Assembly (NCBI GenBank): GCA_947623185.1
Contig: CANQGL010000003.1
Span: forward strand, 1 to 64,000
Reading direction: 5' to 3'
DNA from: an uncultured Lachnospiraceae bacterium
Lineage (GTDB): Bacteria > Bacillota > Clostridia > Lachnospirales > Lachnospiraceae
DNA length: 64,000 bases
Shown: positions 26,177 through 34,230 of the stretch, piece by piece
Position numbering within the stretch: the first letter of the stretch is position 1
Layout of the letters: every line of letters starts with the position of its first letter
Notes under the pieces: generated by a model
The model's input: only the letters and a program-made list of their open reading frames with translations
Told to the model about the DNA's origin: nothing
The model's database searches: none
Program-made: the position numbers and the translations under genes

Positions 26177-27244
26177 ATGAAGATAAAAACGACGATACGG
26201 ATCATGGGACTTTCATTGGCGATTTCATGCGCGGGCGCTTTTCCGGCGCTTGCGGATACGGTCTATGTAAACGCGAGCTCGCTGAACTTAAGGAGCGGCC
26301 CCTCGACGGAGACGCAGATCCTCGACGTGATCCCGCGCGGAGCCAAACTGGAACGGGAGAGCAGCGCGGACGGCTGGAGCGTGGTGACGGTGAACGGGAC
26401 GAAGGGCTATGTATCCTCCGAATACCTCACGATGAAGGCCCCGGCGGCTTCGGAACCGCAGACTCCCGCCGAGAGCCCGTATGTGGACAGAACGTGGGAG
26501 GTCAGCCTGGACCCGGATTACCGTTACGCCTCGTTCGCGAAGATCACCGGCGGAAAGGCGGTCTATTATCATAACGGCAGCGCGAAGCGGAACGGAAAGG
26601 TCGTCTGTGTCAACGCGGGACACGGGACGAAAGGCGGCGGCTCCGTAAAGACGCTCTGCCATCCGGACGGAAGCGCGAAGGTCACGGGCGGCACCACGGC
26701 GGCGGGAGCCACCACGGCGGCCGCGGTTTCATCGGGCATGACGTTCGCGGACGGGACGGCTGAGAGCAAGGTGACGCTGGCGCTGGCAAAGATCCTGCGC
26801 GACAAGCTGTTGGCGGCCGGCTACGACGTGCTGATGATCCGCGAGGGGAGCGACGTCCAGCTGGACAACATCGCGCGCACGGTGATCGCCAACAACAACG
26901 CGGACTGCCACATCGCGCTCCACTGGGATTCGACCGAGCGGGACAAGGGCGCGTTCTACATGAGCGTTCCTTCCAATAAAAATTACCGCGCGATGGAGCC
27001 GGTGGCTTCGTACTGGAAATCGCACCATGCTCTGGGAGATTCGCTGATCGCGGGGCTTAAGAACGCGGGCGTCAAGATCTTCTCTTCGGGCAGCATGGAG
27101 ATGGACCTTACCCAGACGTCCTACTCGACGATCCCCAGCGTCGACATCGAGCTCGGGGACAAGACCTCGCCGCACACGGACGCGGCGTTGGAAAAAATCG
27201 GAAACGGGCTGCTCGACGGCGTGAACAGGTTCTTCGGATTTTAA
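26177..27244 (+). CDS. SH3-domain N-acetylmuramoyl-L-alanine amidase
   Basis: A 355-residue exported wall amidase. It has a signal peptide (residues 1-26, ending ALAD), an SH3 module at about 28-78 (LNLRSGPSTETQ, GTKGYVSSEYL), a linker, and an Amidase_3 domain from about 140. Zinc-site residues are H149 in VNAGHG, a glutamate in TAESKVTLALAK and the histidine of IALHWDS; the catalytic glutamate is in VDIELGD. An Ala/Thr/Gly-rich insertion lies between the first two ligands. The enzyme removes stem peptides from muramic acid. Confidence 0.92.
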   Translation: MKIKTTIRIMGLSLAISCAGAFPALADTVYVNASSLNLRSGPSTETQILDVIPRGAKLERESSADGWSVVTVNGTKGYVSSEYLTMKAPAASEPQTPAESPYVDRTWEVSLDPDYRYASFAKITGGKAVYYHNGSAKRNGKVVCVNAGHGTKGGGSVKTLCHPDGSAKVTGGTTAAGATTAAAVSSGMTFADGTAESKVTLALAKILRDKLLAAGYDVLMIREGSDVQLDNIARTVIANNNADCHIALHWDSTERDKGAFYMSVPSNKNYRAMEPVASYWKSHHALGDSLIAGLKNAGVKIFSSGSMEMDLTQTSYSTIPSVDIELGDKTSPHTDAALEKIGNGLLDGVNRFFGF

Positions 27245-27377
27245 CAACTGGACTTGTTAAAAAGTATTAAACTGGATATTTTATTCAGTCCAACTCTCCG
27301 CTATGATACGGATAAAAAGAAAACGCGGGCGCGCAGGGACAAGGCGTCTGCGATACGGATAACGGAGAGTGAACGAT

Positions 27378-27902
27378 ATGAAAGACAGGAAGATCAAACG
27401 AATGGTTCTGGCGGCGGTCCTTGCCGCGTTGTGCTGTGTGGCGACGATGTCGGTCCGGATCCCGACGCCGGGCACGGGCGGGTATATCCACCCCGGCGAT
27501 GCGATCGTGATTCTCTGCGGCGTTTTCCTGGACCCGACCGCGGCCCTTCTGGCGGCGGGGATCGGCTCCTGCATGGCGGACCTGCTCGGCGGATACTTTA
27601 TTTACGTTCCGATCACCTTCCTTATTAAAGGGCTGGCCGCGTTTCTCGGAAGCATCCTTTACCGGAAAGCCGCGGCGGCGGGACGTTCCCTTCATCTTGC
27701 GGTCGCGCTCTGCGGGGTGATCGACATGGTGATGGTCGCGGGCGGTTACTGCTTCTGCGAGAGTTTTCTCTACGGCGTCGCGGGGGCGTTTGCCAGCGTT
27801 CCGGCCAATCTGGTGCAGGGCGCAAGCGGACTTTTGATCGCCTGGCTCTTATATCCGCTGGTCTACCGGCCGGTGGAACTGGCGATCGGGGAAGCGGGCT
27901 GA
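27378..27902 (+). CDS. ECF transporter substrate-binding (S) component
   Basis: A 174-residue membrane protein with about six hydrophobic segments. It has the ECF S-component layout: basic start, MVLAAVLAALCCVATM in helix 1 (AxxxA motif that docks EcfT), then GGYIHPGDAIVILCGVFLDP and ADLLGGYFIYVPITFLIKG. S components bind a vitamin or precursor and share an energising EcfA/A'/T module encoded elsewhere. The sequence resembles hydroxymethylpyrimidine/pantothenate-type S proteins, but the substrate is not certain, and I see no riboswitch in the 133-base leader. The start at 27378 is set by CGGAGAG. Confidence 0.82.
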   Translation: MKDRKIKRMVLAAVLAALCCVATMSVRIPTPGTGGYIHPGDAIVILCGVFLDPTAALLAAGIGSCMADLLGGYFIYVPITFLIKGLAAFLGSILYRKAAAAGRSLHLAVALCGVIDMVMVAGGYCFCESFLYGVAGAFASVPANLVQGASGLLIAWLLYPLVYRPVELAIGEAG

Positions 27903-27933
27903 ATAATTTTTTTCGGAAATTTGTAATTCGTTG

Positions 27934-27961
27934 TTGATTTTTTCCTTTTTTCTGGTATAAT
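27934..27961 (+). promoter_or_regulatory. tRNA operon promoter
   Basis: TTGATT (27934-27939), 16-base spacer, TATAAT (27956-27961), 12 bases before the first tRNA. Confidence 0.75.
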
Positions 27962-27973
27962 GGATTTTGTTCG

Positions 27974-28047
27974 CGGGGTATGGCGTAGCTTGGTAGCGCG
28001 CTCGGCTGGGGGCCGAGAGGTCGCAGGTTCAAATCCTGTTGCCCCGA
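27974..28047 (+). tRNA. tRNA-Pro (GGG)
   Basis: A 74-base cloverleaf. Acceptor arms CGGGGTA/TGCCCCG, anticodon stem CTCGG/CCGAG around loop CTGGGGG with anticodon GGG, T stem GCAGG/CCTGT with TTCAAAT loop, discriminator A. No CCA is encoded. Confidence 0.95.
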
Positions 28048-28050
28048 CAT

Positions 28051-28124
28051 GGAAGCATAGCTCAGCCGGGATGAGCGTTCGCCTCACACGCGAGAGGTCA
28101 TGGGTTCGAGCCCCATTGCTTCCA
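28051..28124 (+). tRNA. tRNA-Val (CAC)
   Basis: A 74-base cloverleaf. Acceptor arms GGAAGCA/TGCTTCC, anticodon stem TTCGC/GCGAG around loop CTCACAC with anticodon CAC, T loop TTCGAGC, discriminator A. No CCA is encoded. Only three bases separate it from tRNA-Pro. Confidence 0.95.
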
Positions 28125-28133
28125 CTTCCATAT

Positions 28134-28206
28134 GGGGCATTAGCGCAGTTGGGAGCGCGCTACATTCGCATTGTAGAGGCCGTGGGTTCGAATCCCATAT
28201 GCTCCA
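28134..28206 (+). tRNA. tRNA-Ala (CGC)
   Basis: A 73-base cloverleaf. Acceptor arms GGGGCAT/ATGCTCC include the G3-U70 pair that marks alanine tRNAs. Anticodon stem CTACA/TGTAG holds loop TTCGCAT with anticodon CGC. Discriminator A; no CCA is encoded. Confidence 0.95.
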
Positions 28207-28244
28207 CTTCCGGAAGATTCCGGGACAGTCCGATATATGGGCAT

Positions 28245-28317
28245 GGAGATGTAGCTCAGCTGGGAGAGCATCTGCTTGACGTGTAGAGGGTCGCAGGTTC
28301 GAGTCCTGTCGTCTCCA
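28245..28317 (+). tRNA. tRNA-Val (GAC)
   Basis: A 73-base cloverleaf. Acceptor arms GGAGATG/CGTCTCC, anticodon stem TCTGC/GTAGA around loop TTGACGT with anticodon GAC, T loop TTCGAGT, discriminator A. No CCA is encoded. Confidence 0.94.
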
Positions 28318-28324
28318 TTCAAAG

Positions 28325-28349
28325 AAGTCGCTAAATTGCGGCTTTTTTG
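28325..28349 (+). terminator. Terminator of the tRNA operon
   Basis: Stem AAGTCGC (28325-28331) pairs with GCGGCTT (28338-28344), followed by a T run. Confidence 0.88.
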
Positions 28350-28368
28350 TTTTGAGTTTAAAAATTTA

Positions 28369-28397
28369 TTGAAAAAACATAAAAATAAGAGTACAAT
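28369..28397 (+). promoter_or_regulatory. Promoter of the PPK2 gene
   Basis: TTGAAA (28369-28374), 17-base spacer, TACAAT (28392-28397), 89 bases before the start codon. Confidence 0.8.
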
Positions 28398-28486
28398 ACA
28401 AATTACGGATCAAATTGCGGCCGAAGACAGGCCCGCCCTCCTGGGCGGCCACAGACTACCGATTCAAAAAGGAGAGGAGAATTCGT

Positions 28487-30022
28487 ATGTCGGAGAAGAA
28501 ATCGGGACCCAAACTGACGAGCATGAAACTGGAGAATGCGGACAGCAAGGCAAAACTGAAAGAAAAAAGAAAAGCTGAAGCGGAAAAGCAGAGCGCGAGA
28601 CTCGGGCTGCTCCAGAGAAAGTGCAAGGAAGCGGGAATTCCGGTCCTGATCACCTTCGACGGATACGACGCAGCCGGAAAGGGCCTTCAGATCAACCGTC
28701 TGATCCAGGCGCTCGACCCGCGCGGTTTCGACGTGTACACCGGGGACAAGCAGGGCGAGGAGGAACTCATGCATCCGTTCCTCTGGCAGTTCGCGATCAA
28801 GACGCCGGCCAACGGCCGTATCGTGATCTTCGATACGAGCTGGTACCGCAAAGTCCAGCTCGACCGTTTCGACGGAAAGACGAGCGATAAGGAAGCGGAG
28901 CGGGCGTTTTACGATATCCTGGCGTTTGAAAAACAGCTGACGGACAGCGGCATGGTGCTGATCAAAATGTTCCTGGACATTTCCGAGAAGGAGCAGAAGA
29001 AGCGCTTTGAGAAACTGGAGAAATCGAGCGGAACGTCGTGGCGCGTCTCCAAGGCGGACTGGAAGCGCAACGAGCATTATGACAAATACCGCAAGATGAA
29101 CCAGGAGATGATCTACAAGACCAACACGCAGAACGCGCCGTGGATCATCGTCGACTCGACGGACAAGAGCGCGGCGGGCCTCGCCATCATGACGGCGGTG
29201 GCGGACGCCATGGAACGCGCGCTGACTCTTAAGGCGGCCGGACCGCGCAAGGAGATCCTTGAGGATGCGGAACCGGCGGACCGCTACAAGGAGGGGCCGG
29301 TCACCCGTTCGGATCTTACGAAATCGTACGACCGCGACGAGTACCGCAAGCGTCTCGACGCCCTGCAGAAGCGGCTCGAGTACCTGCACAGCCAGCTGTA
29401 TAAATTAAGGATCCCGGTCGTTCTCGGCTTTGAGGGCTGGGACGCGGCGGGAAAGGGCGGCGCGATCCGCAGGCTTACGAGCCATCTCGACCCGCGCGGC
29501 TACAAGGTCTGCCCGACGGCGTCCCCGAACGACGTGGAGCGGGTCCATCACTATATGTGGCGTTTCTGGAACAACTTCCCGAAGGACGGACACATCGCGA
29601 TCTTCGACCGCACCTGGTACGGCCGCGTGATGGTGGAGCGCCTCGAGGGATTTTGCTCGGAAGCCGACTGGCGCCGGGCGTATCAGGAGATCAACGACGT
29701 CGAGAAGCACCTGACGGATTCCGGCGCGGTGGTCATCAAGTTCTGGATCAACATCGACAAGGACGAGCAGGAGCGGCGCTTTAAGGACCGTATGCAGAAT
29801 CCGGACAAACAGTGGAAGATCACGGACGAGGACTGGAGAAACCGCGAAAAGTGGGATCTTTACGAGGTCGCCGTAAACGAGATGATCGAAAAGACTTCGA
29901 CGAAGCACGCCCCGTGGGTCGTGGTGGAAGGCAATTCCAAGTATTACGCCCGCGTGAAGGTTTTACAGACAGTGGTGGACGCGATCGAAAAGAAGATCGC
30001 GGAAGTCGAAAAAGAACAGTAA
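28487..30022 (+). CDS. Two-domain polyphosphate kinase 2 (polyphosphate:AMP phosphotransferase type)
   Basis: A 511-residue protein of two fused PPK2 domains after a lysine-rich N-terminus. Domain 1 (about residues 35-260) has Walker A GYDAAGKG with K65; domain 2 (about 285-505) has GWDAAGKG with K323. In the Walker B/lid segment domain 2 has the family form FDRTWYGRV with R375, while domain 1 reads FDTSWYRKV, with T117 in place of that arginine. Fused PPK2 proteins use polyphosphate to phosphorylate AMP to ADP, and usually only one domain is thought to be catalytic; by sequence that is domain 2 here. AAAAAGGAGAGGAG precedes ATG 28487. Confidence 0.9.
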   Translation: MSEKKSGPKLTSMKLENADSKAKLKEKRKAEAEKQSARLGLLQRKCKEAGIPVLITFDGYDAAGKGLQINRLIQALDPRGFDVYTGDKQGEEELMHPFLWQFAIKTPANGRIVIFDTSWYRKVQLDRFDGKTSDKEAERAFYDILAFEKQLTDSGMVLIKMFLDISEKEQKKRFEKLEKSSGTSWRVSKADWKRNEHYDKYRKMNQEMIYKTNTQNAPWIIVDSTDKSAAGLAIMTAVADAMERALTLKAAGPRKEILEDAEPADRYKEGPVTRSDLTKSYDRDEYRKRLDALQKRLEYLHSQLYKLRIPVVLGFEGWDAAGKGGAIRRLTSHLDPRGYKVCPTASPNDVERVHHYMWRFWNNFPKDGHIAIFDRTWYGRVMVERLEGFCSEADWRRAYQEINDVEKHLTDSGAVVIKFWINIDKDEQERRFKDRMQNPDKQWKITDEDWRNREKWDLYEVAVNEMIEKTSTKHAPWVVVEGNSKYYARVKVLQTVVDAIEKKIAEVEKEQ

Positions 30023-30026
30023 CGGC

Positions 30027-31322
30027 ATGAGCGACGTTGTGATAGTCGGCGGCGGAGCGGCCGGGATGATGGCCGCCGTCGGAGCCGCCGAATGCGGCTG
30101 TTCCGTCCGCCTTTATGAAAAGAACGAAAAGCTGGGAAAGAAGATCTACATCACGGGAAAGGGCCGCTGCAACCTGACGAACGCCTGCGATACGGAGGAA
30201 TTCTTTTCCCATATCGTGACAAACGGAAAATTCCTGTACAGCGCCGTCTACGGATTCACCAATTCCGACATGACGGAGTTCATGGAGAAAAACGGCTGCC
30301 GCGTGAAGACGGAGCGGGGGCTGCGGGTGTTCCCGGTATCCGACCGGGCTTCGGACGTCACGGAGGCGGTCAAAAGAAGACTGACGGCGCTCGGCGTGCG
30401 CGTTTTCCTGAACGAACCGGTAAAACGGCTCCTGATCGAGGACGGCCGCTGCCGGGGGATCGTGCTGGGCGAACGGACGGGAAGAAACGGCGCATCGGAG
30501 AAAGAGGGCGGACGTACGGTCCGGGCCGACGCGGTCATCGTGGCGACCGGGGGCCTTTCTTACCCGGCGACCGGCTCCACGGGAGACGGATACGCGTTCG
30601 CAAGGTCCGCAGGACATGAGGTGACGCCGCTGTCCCCGGCGCTGGTACCCTTTACCTGCGCGGAGGAGGACGTAAGGGAACTCCAGGGGCTGTCCCTGCG
30701 GAACGTCGAAGTCACGGTCCGCGACGGGAAAAAGACGCTCTACCGGGAGTTCGGCGAGATGCTGTTCACGCATTTCGGCGTCAGCGGACCGGTGGTTTTA
30801 AGCGCCAGCAGCTATGCGGCAAAGATCATAAAGAACCGGCCGCTTATGATGGATATCGATCTGAAACCGGCGCTCTCGGAGGAAAAGCTTGACGCGCGCA
30901 TCCTGCGCGATTTCGCGGAGGCGAAGAACCGGCAGTTTAAGAACGCGCTCGGAAATCTGTTCCCTGCGAAGCTGATCCCGGTCATGGTCGCGCGCAGCGG
31001 GATCGACGCGGAAAAGAAGGTGAGCGGGATCACGGCCGCCGAGAGAAAACGGCTCGTCTCGCTGACAAAGGCGTTTCGCGTCACGCTTACCGGGCTGCGG
31101 GGCTTTAACGAGGCGATCGTCACCCAGGGCGGCGTGAACGTAAAGGAGATCGATCCCTCGACCATGCAGTCGAAAAAGACGCCGGGGCTCTTCTTTGCCG
31201 GAGAGGTCCTGGACGTCGACGGAGTGACCGGCGGCTTCAACCTGCAGATCGCGTGGTCGACGGGGATGCTGGCCGGGCGCAGCGCGGGGACGGCCCGCAT
31301 AAACCGGGAGAAAGAAAAGTAG
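30027..31322 (+). CDS. HI0933/YhiN-family flavoprotein oxidoreductase
   Basis: A 431-residue FAD-dependent oxidoreductase. The dinucleotide-binding motif is VVIVGGGAAGMMAA at residues 4-17, followed by the family signature KIYITGKGRCNLTNAC. GGLSYPATGSTGDGY and, near the end, FFAGEVLDVDGVTGGFNLQIAWSTG complete it. Members are widespread and one clade (BaiN) is proposed to act on bile-acid intermediates, but the general substrate is unknown. It starts four bases after the PPK2 stop and precedes cmk-ispH-rpsA, a common arrangement in Clostridia. Confidence 0.9.
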   Translation: MSDVVIVGGGAAGMMAAVGAAECGCSVRLYEKNEKLGKKIYITGKGRCNLTNACDTEEFFSHIVTNGKFLYSAVYGFTNSDMTEFMEKNGCRVKTERGLRVFPVSDRASDVTEAVKRRLTALGVRVFLNEPVKRLLIEDGRCRGIVLGERTGRNGASEKEGGRTVRADAVIVATGGLSYPATGSTGDGYAFARSAGHEVTPLSPALVPFTCAEEDVRELQGLSLRNVEVTVRDGKKTLYREFGEMLFTHFGVSGPVVLSASSYAAKIIKNRPLMMDIDLKPALSEEKLDARILRDFAEAKNRQFKNALGNLFPAKLIPVMVARSGIDAEKKVSGITAAERKRLVSLTKAFRVTLTGLRGFNEAIVTQGGVNVKEIDPSTMQSKKTPGLFFAGEVLDVDGVTGGFNLQIAWSTGMLAGRSAGTARINREKEK

Positions 31323-31338
31323 AATAGAGGAGGAGACC

Positions 31339-32010
31339 ATGTCTTTTTGCGTGGCAATCGACGGACCCGCGGGAGCCGGAAAAAGCACGGTGGCGAAAGC
31401 GGTCGCCGCGGAAATGAATTTTATCTATGTGGATACCGGAGCGATGTACCGGGCGATGGCCCTGTTCTTTCTGCGAAAGGGGATCGCGGCGGACGATGAG
31501 GAGGCGGTCGCGGCCGCCTGCCCGGAGGCCGACATCTCGATCGCCTATGAGAACGGCGCCCAGCAGGTGATCCTAAACGGAGAGAACGTGTCCGGACTGA
31601 TCCGCACCGAGGAAGTGGGCGGCATGGCGTCCGCCACGTCGGTCTACCGCACGGTGCGCGAAAAGCTGGTCGAGCTACAGCAGGCGCTCGCGAAAAGGAC
31701 GGACGTCGTGATGGACGGCCGGGATATCGCCACGGTCGTACTGCCGGGAGCCGATGTGAAGATCTACCTGACCGCCAGCACGGCCGTGCGGGCGAAACGC
31801 CGCCGGAACGAACTGGCCGAAAAAGGCGTCACGCGGCCGCTCGAGGAGATCGAGCAGGACATCATCGAACGCGACTACCGGGACATGCACCGCGAAAACT
31901 CCCCGCTCACCCGGGTGGGGGACGCGGTCCTCATCGACAGCTCGGAGATGACGCTGCGGGAAGTGGTGGATGCGATCGAGACGCTGATCCGGAAAAAACG
32001 GGGCGAATGA
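31339..32010 (+). CDS. cmk: Cytidylate kinase
   Basis: A 223-residue CMP/dCMP kinase. The P loop is IDGPAGAGKSTVAKA, followed by YVDTGAMYRAMA, the DGRDIATVVLPGADVKIYLTAS segment (in two parts) and the lid arginines in AKRRRNEL. The long CMP-binding insert typical of the bacterial enzyme is present. AGGAGGAG precedes the ATG. It follows the flavoprotein by 16 bases and probably shares its transcript. Confidence 0.97.
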   Translation: MSFCVAIDGPAGAGKSTVAKAVAAEMNFIYVDTGAMYRAMALFFLRKGIAADDEEAVAAACPEADISIAYENGAQQVILNGENVSGLIRTEEVGGMASATSVYRTVREKLVELQQALAKRTDVVMDGRDIATVVLPGADVKIYLTASTAVRAKRRRNELAEKGVTRPLEEIEQDIIERDYRDMHRENSPLTRVGDAVLIDSSEMTLREVVDAIETLIRKKRGE

Positions 32011-32022
32011 GGTGACGGACGG

Positions 32023-32874
32023 ATGGAAGTGATCGTTGCAAAGACCGCCGGTTTCTGTTTCGGCGTCAGGCGCGCGGTGGACAAGGTATATGAGCAGATC
32101 GGTAAAGACGACCGGCCGATCTATACATACGGACCGATCATCCACAACGCCGAGGTCGTGAGGGACCTCGAAGAACGCGGCGTGCGGGTCATCAACACAA
32201 AGGAAGAGCTCGCGGGAGTGAAGGACGCGGTGGTGGTCATCCGCTCGCACGGGGTCGGACGGGACATCTACGAGCTGCTGGAGAAAAACGGCGTCGAGAT
32301 CGTGGACGCGACCTGCCCCTACGTCAGGAAGATCCACAGGATCGTCGGGGAACAGTGCGCGGCGGGCAGACAGGTCGTGATCGTCGGGAACGAGTCGCAT
32401 CCGGAGGTGATCGGGATCCGCGGCTGGGGAAACGAGACGACAAAAGTGATCCAGAACGAGGATGATTTCGCCGGATTGGGGCTCCCTGAGGGCGCAAAGA
32501 TCTGCATCGTCGCCCAGACGACATTTAATTACAACAAATTTCAATATTTAGTTGAAAAAATTTCAAAAATGCGATATGATATAATTGTTTTAAATACGAT
32601 TTGCAATGCAACACAGGAAAGACAAGTGGAAGCGGGGGAGATCGCTTCGCGGGTGGACGCGATGATCGTGATCGGCGATAGGAACAGTTCCAACACCCGA
32701 AGGCTATACGAGATCTGCCGCGAGAAATGCAAAAACACATGTTACATCCAGACTTTGGAAGACCTTGATCCTGAGTGTGTTACGTCGGCGTGCAATGTAG
32801 GTATTACGGCCGGGGCGTCAACCCCGAATTATATTATCGAGGAGGTTCATACTAATGTCAGAGTTAAGTTTTGA
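32023..32874 (+). CDS. ispH: 4-hydroxy-3-methylbut-2-enyl diphosphate reductase
   Basis: A 283-residue IspH/LytB, the last step of the MEP isoprenoid pathway making IPP and DMAPP. The three [4Fe-4S] cysteines are C12 (AGFCFGVRRAV), C98 (DATCPYV) and C194 (NTICNATQ). HPEVIG and SSNTRRL line the substrate site. Its last 20 bases overlap the rpsA start; in several Clostridia these two are fused. A very AT-rich stretch near 32521-32620 carries an internal promoter (separate entry). Confidence 0.96.
   Translation: MEVIVAKTAGFCFGVRRAVDKVYEQIGKDDRPIYTYGPIIHNAEVVRDLEERGVRVINTKEELAGVKDAVVVIRSHGVGRDIYELLEKNGVEIVDATCPYVRKIHRIVGEQCAAGRQVVIVGNESHPEVIGIRGWGNETTKVIQNEDDFAGLGLPEGAKICIVAQTTFNYNKFQYLVEKISKMRYDIIVLNTICNATQERQVEAGEIASRVDAMIVIGDRNSSNTRRLYEICREKCKNTCYIQTLEDLDPECVTSACNVGITAGASTPNYIIEEVHTNVRVKF
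32552..32580 (+). promoter_or_regulatory. Internal promoter inside ispH, likely for rpsA
   Basis: TTGAAA (32552-32557), 17-base spacer, TATGAT (32575-32580), in a sharply AT-rich island of an otherwise GC-rich gene. A start point near 32588 would give rpsA a leader of about 270 bases. Confidence 0.65.
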
Positions 32875-33946
32875 ACAAATGTTGGAGGAGTCGTTGAAGA
32901 CAATACACACAGGAGAGGTTGTTACAGGAAAAGTGATCGATGTGAAGGAAGACGAGATCGTTCTGAACATTGGCTATAAATCCGACGGTATTGTCACCCG
33001 CAGCGAATATACGAGCGATGCGGGAGCGGACCTCAGAGATCTCGTTCATGTCGGGGACGAGATGGAGACGAAGGTCATCAAGGTCAACGACGGAGAAGGC
33101 CAGGTAGCCCTTTCCTACCGGAAGCTGGCTGCCGACCGCGGAAACAAGCGGCTCGAGGAAGCGTACGAGAACAAGGAAGTGCTGACCGCGAAGGTCGCGC
33201 AGGTCCTTGACGGCGGTCTCAGCGTCATCGTCGAGGACGCGAGAATCTTTATCCCGGCCAGCCTTGTATCCGATGTCTATGAGAGAGATCTCAAGAAGTA
33301 CGCGGATCAGGAGATCGAGTTTGTGATCACCGAGTTCAACCCGAAGAGGAGAAGGGTGATCGGCGACCGCAAGCAGATCGTTGCCGCGAGGAAGGCCGAG
33401 ATGCAGAAGGCTCTGTTCGAGCGCATCGAGGTCGGCCAGAGGATCGAAGGAACGGTCAAGAACGTGACCGACTTCGGCGTCTTCATCGATCTCGGCGGAG
33501 CGGACGGACTGCTCCATATTTCCGAGATGTCGTGGGGCCGCATCGAGAGCCCGAAGAAGCTCTTTAAGGTCGGCGAGAAAGTCACGACTCTGATCAAGAA
33601 CATCAACGGCGAGAAGATCGCCCTTTCCATGAAGTTCCCGGAGACGAACCCGTGGGCGAACGCCGCGGAGAAGTATGCGGTCGGAAACATTGTGGAAGGC
33701 CGCGTCGCCAGAATGACCGATTTCGGAGCGTTTGTGGAACTGGAAGCCGGCGTCGACGCGCTGCTGCATGTATCCCAGATCTCCAGAGAGCATGTCGCGA
33801 AGCCTTCCGACGTGTTAAAGATCGGCCAGATCATCACGGCGAAGATCGTCGACTTCAACGAGGCGGATCACAAGATCAGCCTGAGCATGAAGGCCCTCGA
33901 GACCGCTGCTCCGGCTCCCGCCGCGGAAGCTGCGCCCGAAGAATAA
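32855..33946 (+). CDS. rpsA: 30S ribosomal protein S1 (four S1 domains)
   Basis: A 363-residue S1-type RNA-binding protein with four S1 modules at about residues 16-85, 103-168, 189-257 and 274-343. The last two are the most canonical: VTDFGVFIDLGGADGLLHIS and MTDFGAFVELEAGVDALLHV. An Ala/Pro/Glu tail ends the protein. Firmicute S1 proteins are shorter than the six-domain E. coli form, and their role in initiation is less strict. AGGAGG lies within the end of ispH. Confidence 0.93.
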   Translation: MSELSFEQMLEESLKTIHTGEVVTGKVIDVKEDEIVLNIGYKSDGIVTRSEYTSDAGADLRDLVHVGDEMETKVIKVNDGEGQVALSYRKLAADRGNKRLEEAYENKEVLTAKVAQVLDGGLSVIVEDARIFIPASLVSDVYERDLKKYADQEIEFVITEFNPKRRRVIGDRKQIVAARKAEMQKALFERIEVGQRIEGTVKNVTDFGVFIDLGGADGLLHISEMSWGRIESPKKLFKVGEKVTTLIKNINGEKIALSMKFPETNPWANAAEKYAVGNIVEGRVARMTDFGAFVELEAGVDALLHVSQISREHVAKPSDVLKIGQIITAKIVDFNEADHKISLSMKALETAAPAPAAEAAPEE

Positions 33947-33962
33947 AACGGAACGATCATGC

Positions 33963-33998
33963 GGGGCATCGCGCTTTGCGGTGCCCCTGTTTTTTTGC
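33963..33998 (+). terminator. rpsA terminator
   Basis: Stem GGGGCATCGC (33963-33972) pairs with GCGGTGCCCC (33978-33987), followed by TGTTTTTTT. Confidence 0.93.
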
Positions 33999-34017
33999 CG
34001 GAAAAACCGTTTAAAGG

Positions 34018-34046
34018 TTGCTATTTGGAACATTTTTACTTATAAT
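34018..34046 (+). promoter_or_regulatory. mgtE promoter
   Basis: TTGCTA (34018-34023), 17-base spacer, TATAAT (34041-34046). A start point near 34053 gives a leader of about 178 bases. Confidence 0.8.
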
Positions 34047-34105
34047 GAAGTAAGACCCGTGAAGAAAGGAAGTGAACACATAGTGGAAGGTCGAAGTCGC
34101 AAGAC

Positions 34106-34222
34106 GGAGGCGGATGCGCATCCGGAACCGGTGGCAATATATATAACGGCCGGCCGTTATGTGTATTGCCTTTCCTGATGGGGTACCGCCTCCATGTCCT
34201 GAAAAAGAATAAGGAATGGAGG
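34106..34222 (+). ncRNA. Structured mgtE leader, candidate riboswitch
   Basis: GGAGGCGG (34106-34113) can pair with CCGCCTCC (34186-34193), closing a domain that holds a 19-base-pair hairpin (34133-34151 with 34152-34170, only two G-U pairs) and a small palindrome CGGATGCGCATCCG (34111-34124). Part of the 3' closing strand, CCTCCAT (34189-34195), can instead pair with ATGGAGG (34216-34222), which contains the mgtE ribosome site. The two pairings exclude each other, as in a translational switch. I do not find M-box sequence landmarks, so the class is unknown. No ligand evidence is available. Confidence 0.5.
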
Positions 34223-34230
34223 GAAGGAAA

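Noticed and set aside
27245-27377. Vitamin riboswitch before the ECF S component
   Set aside because: TGGACT/AGTCCA can pair, but no thiamine, FMN, cobalamin or other known riboswitch landmark is visible.
34053-34230. Classical M-box riboswitch before mgtE
   Set aside because: I could not match the conserved M-box segments, so only a candidate structured leader is reported.
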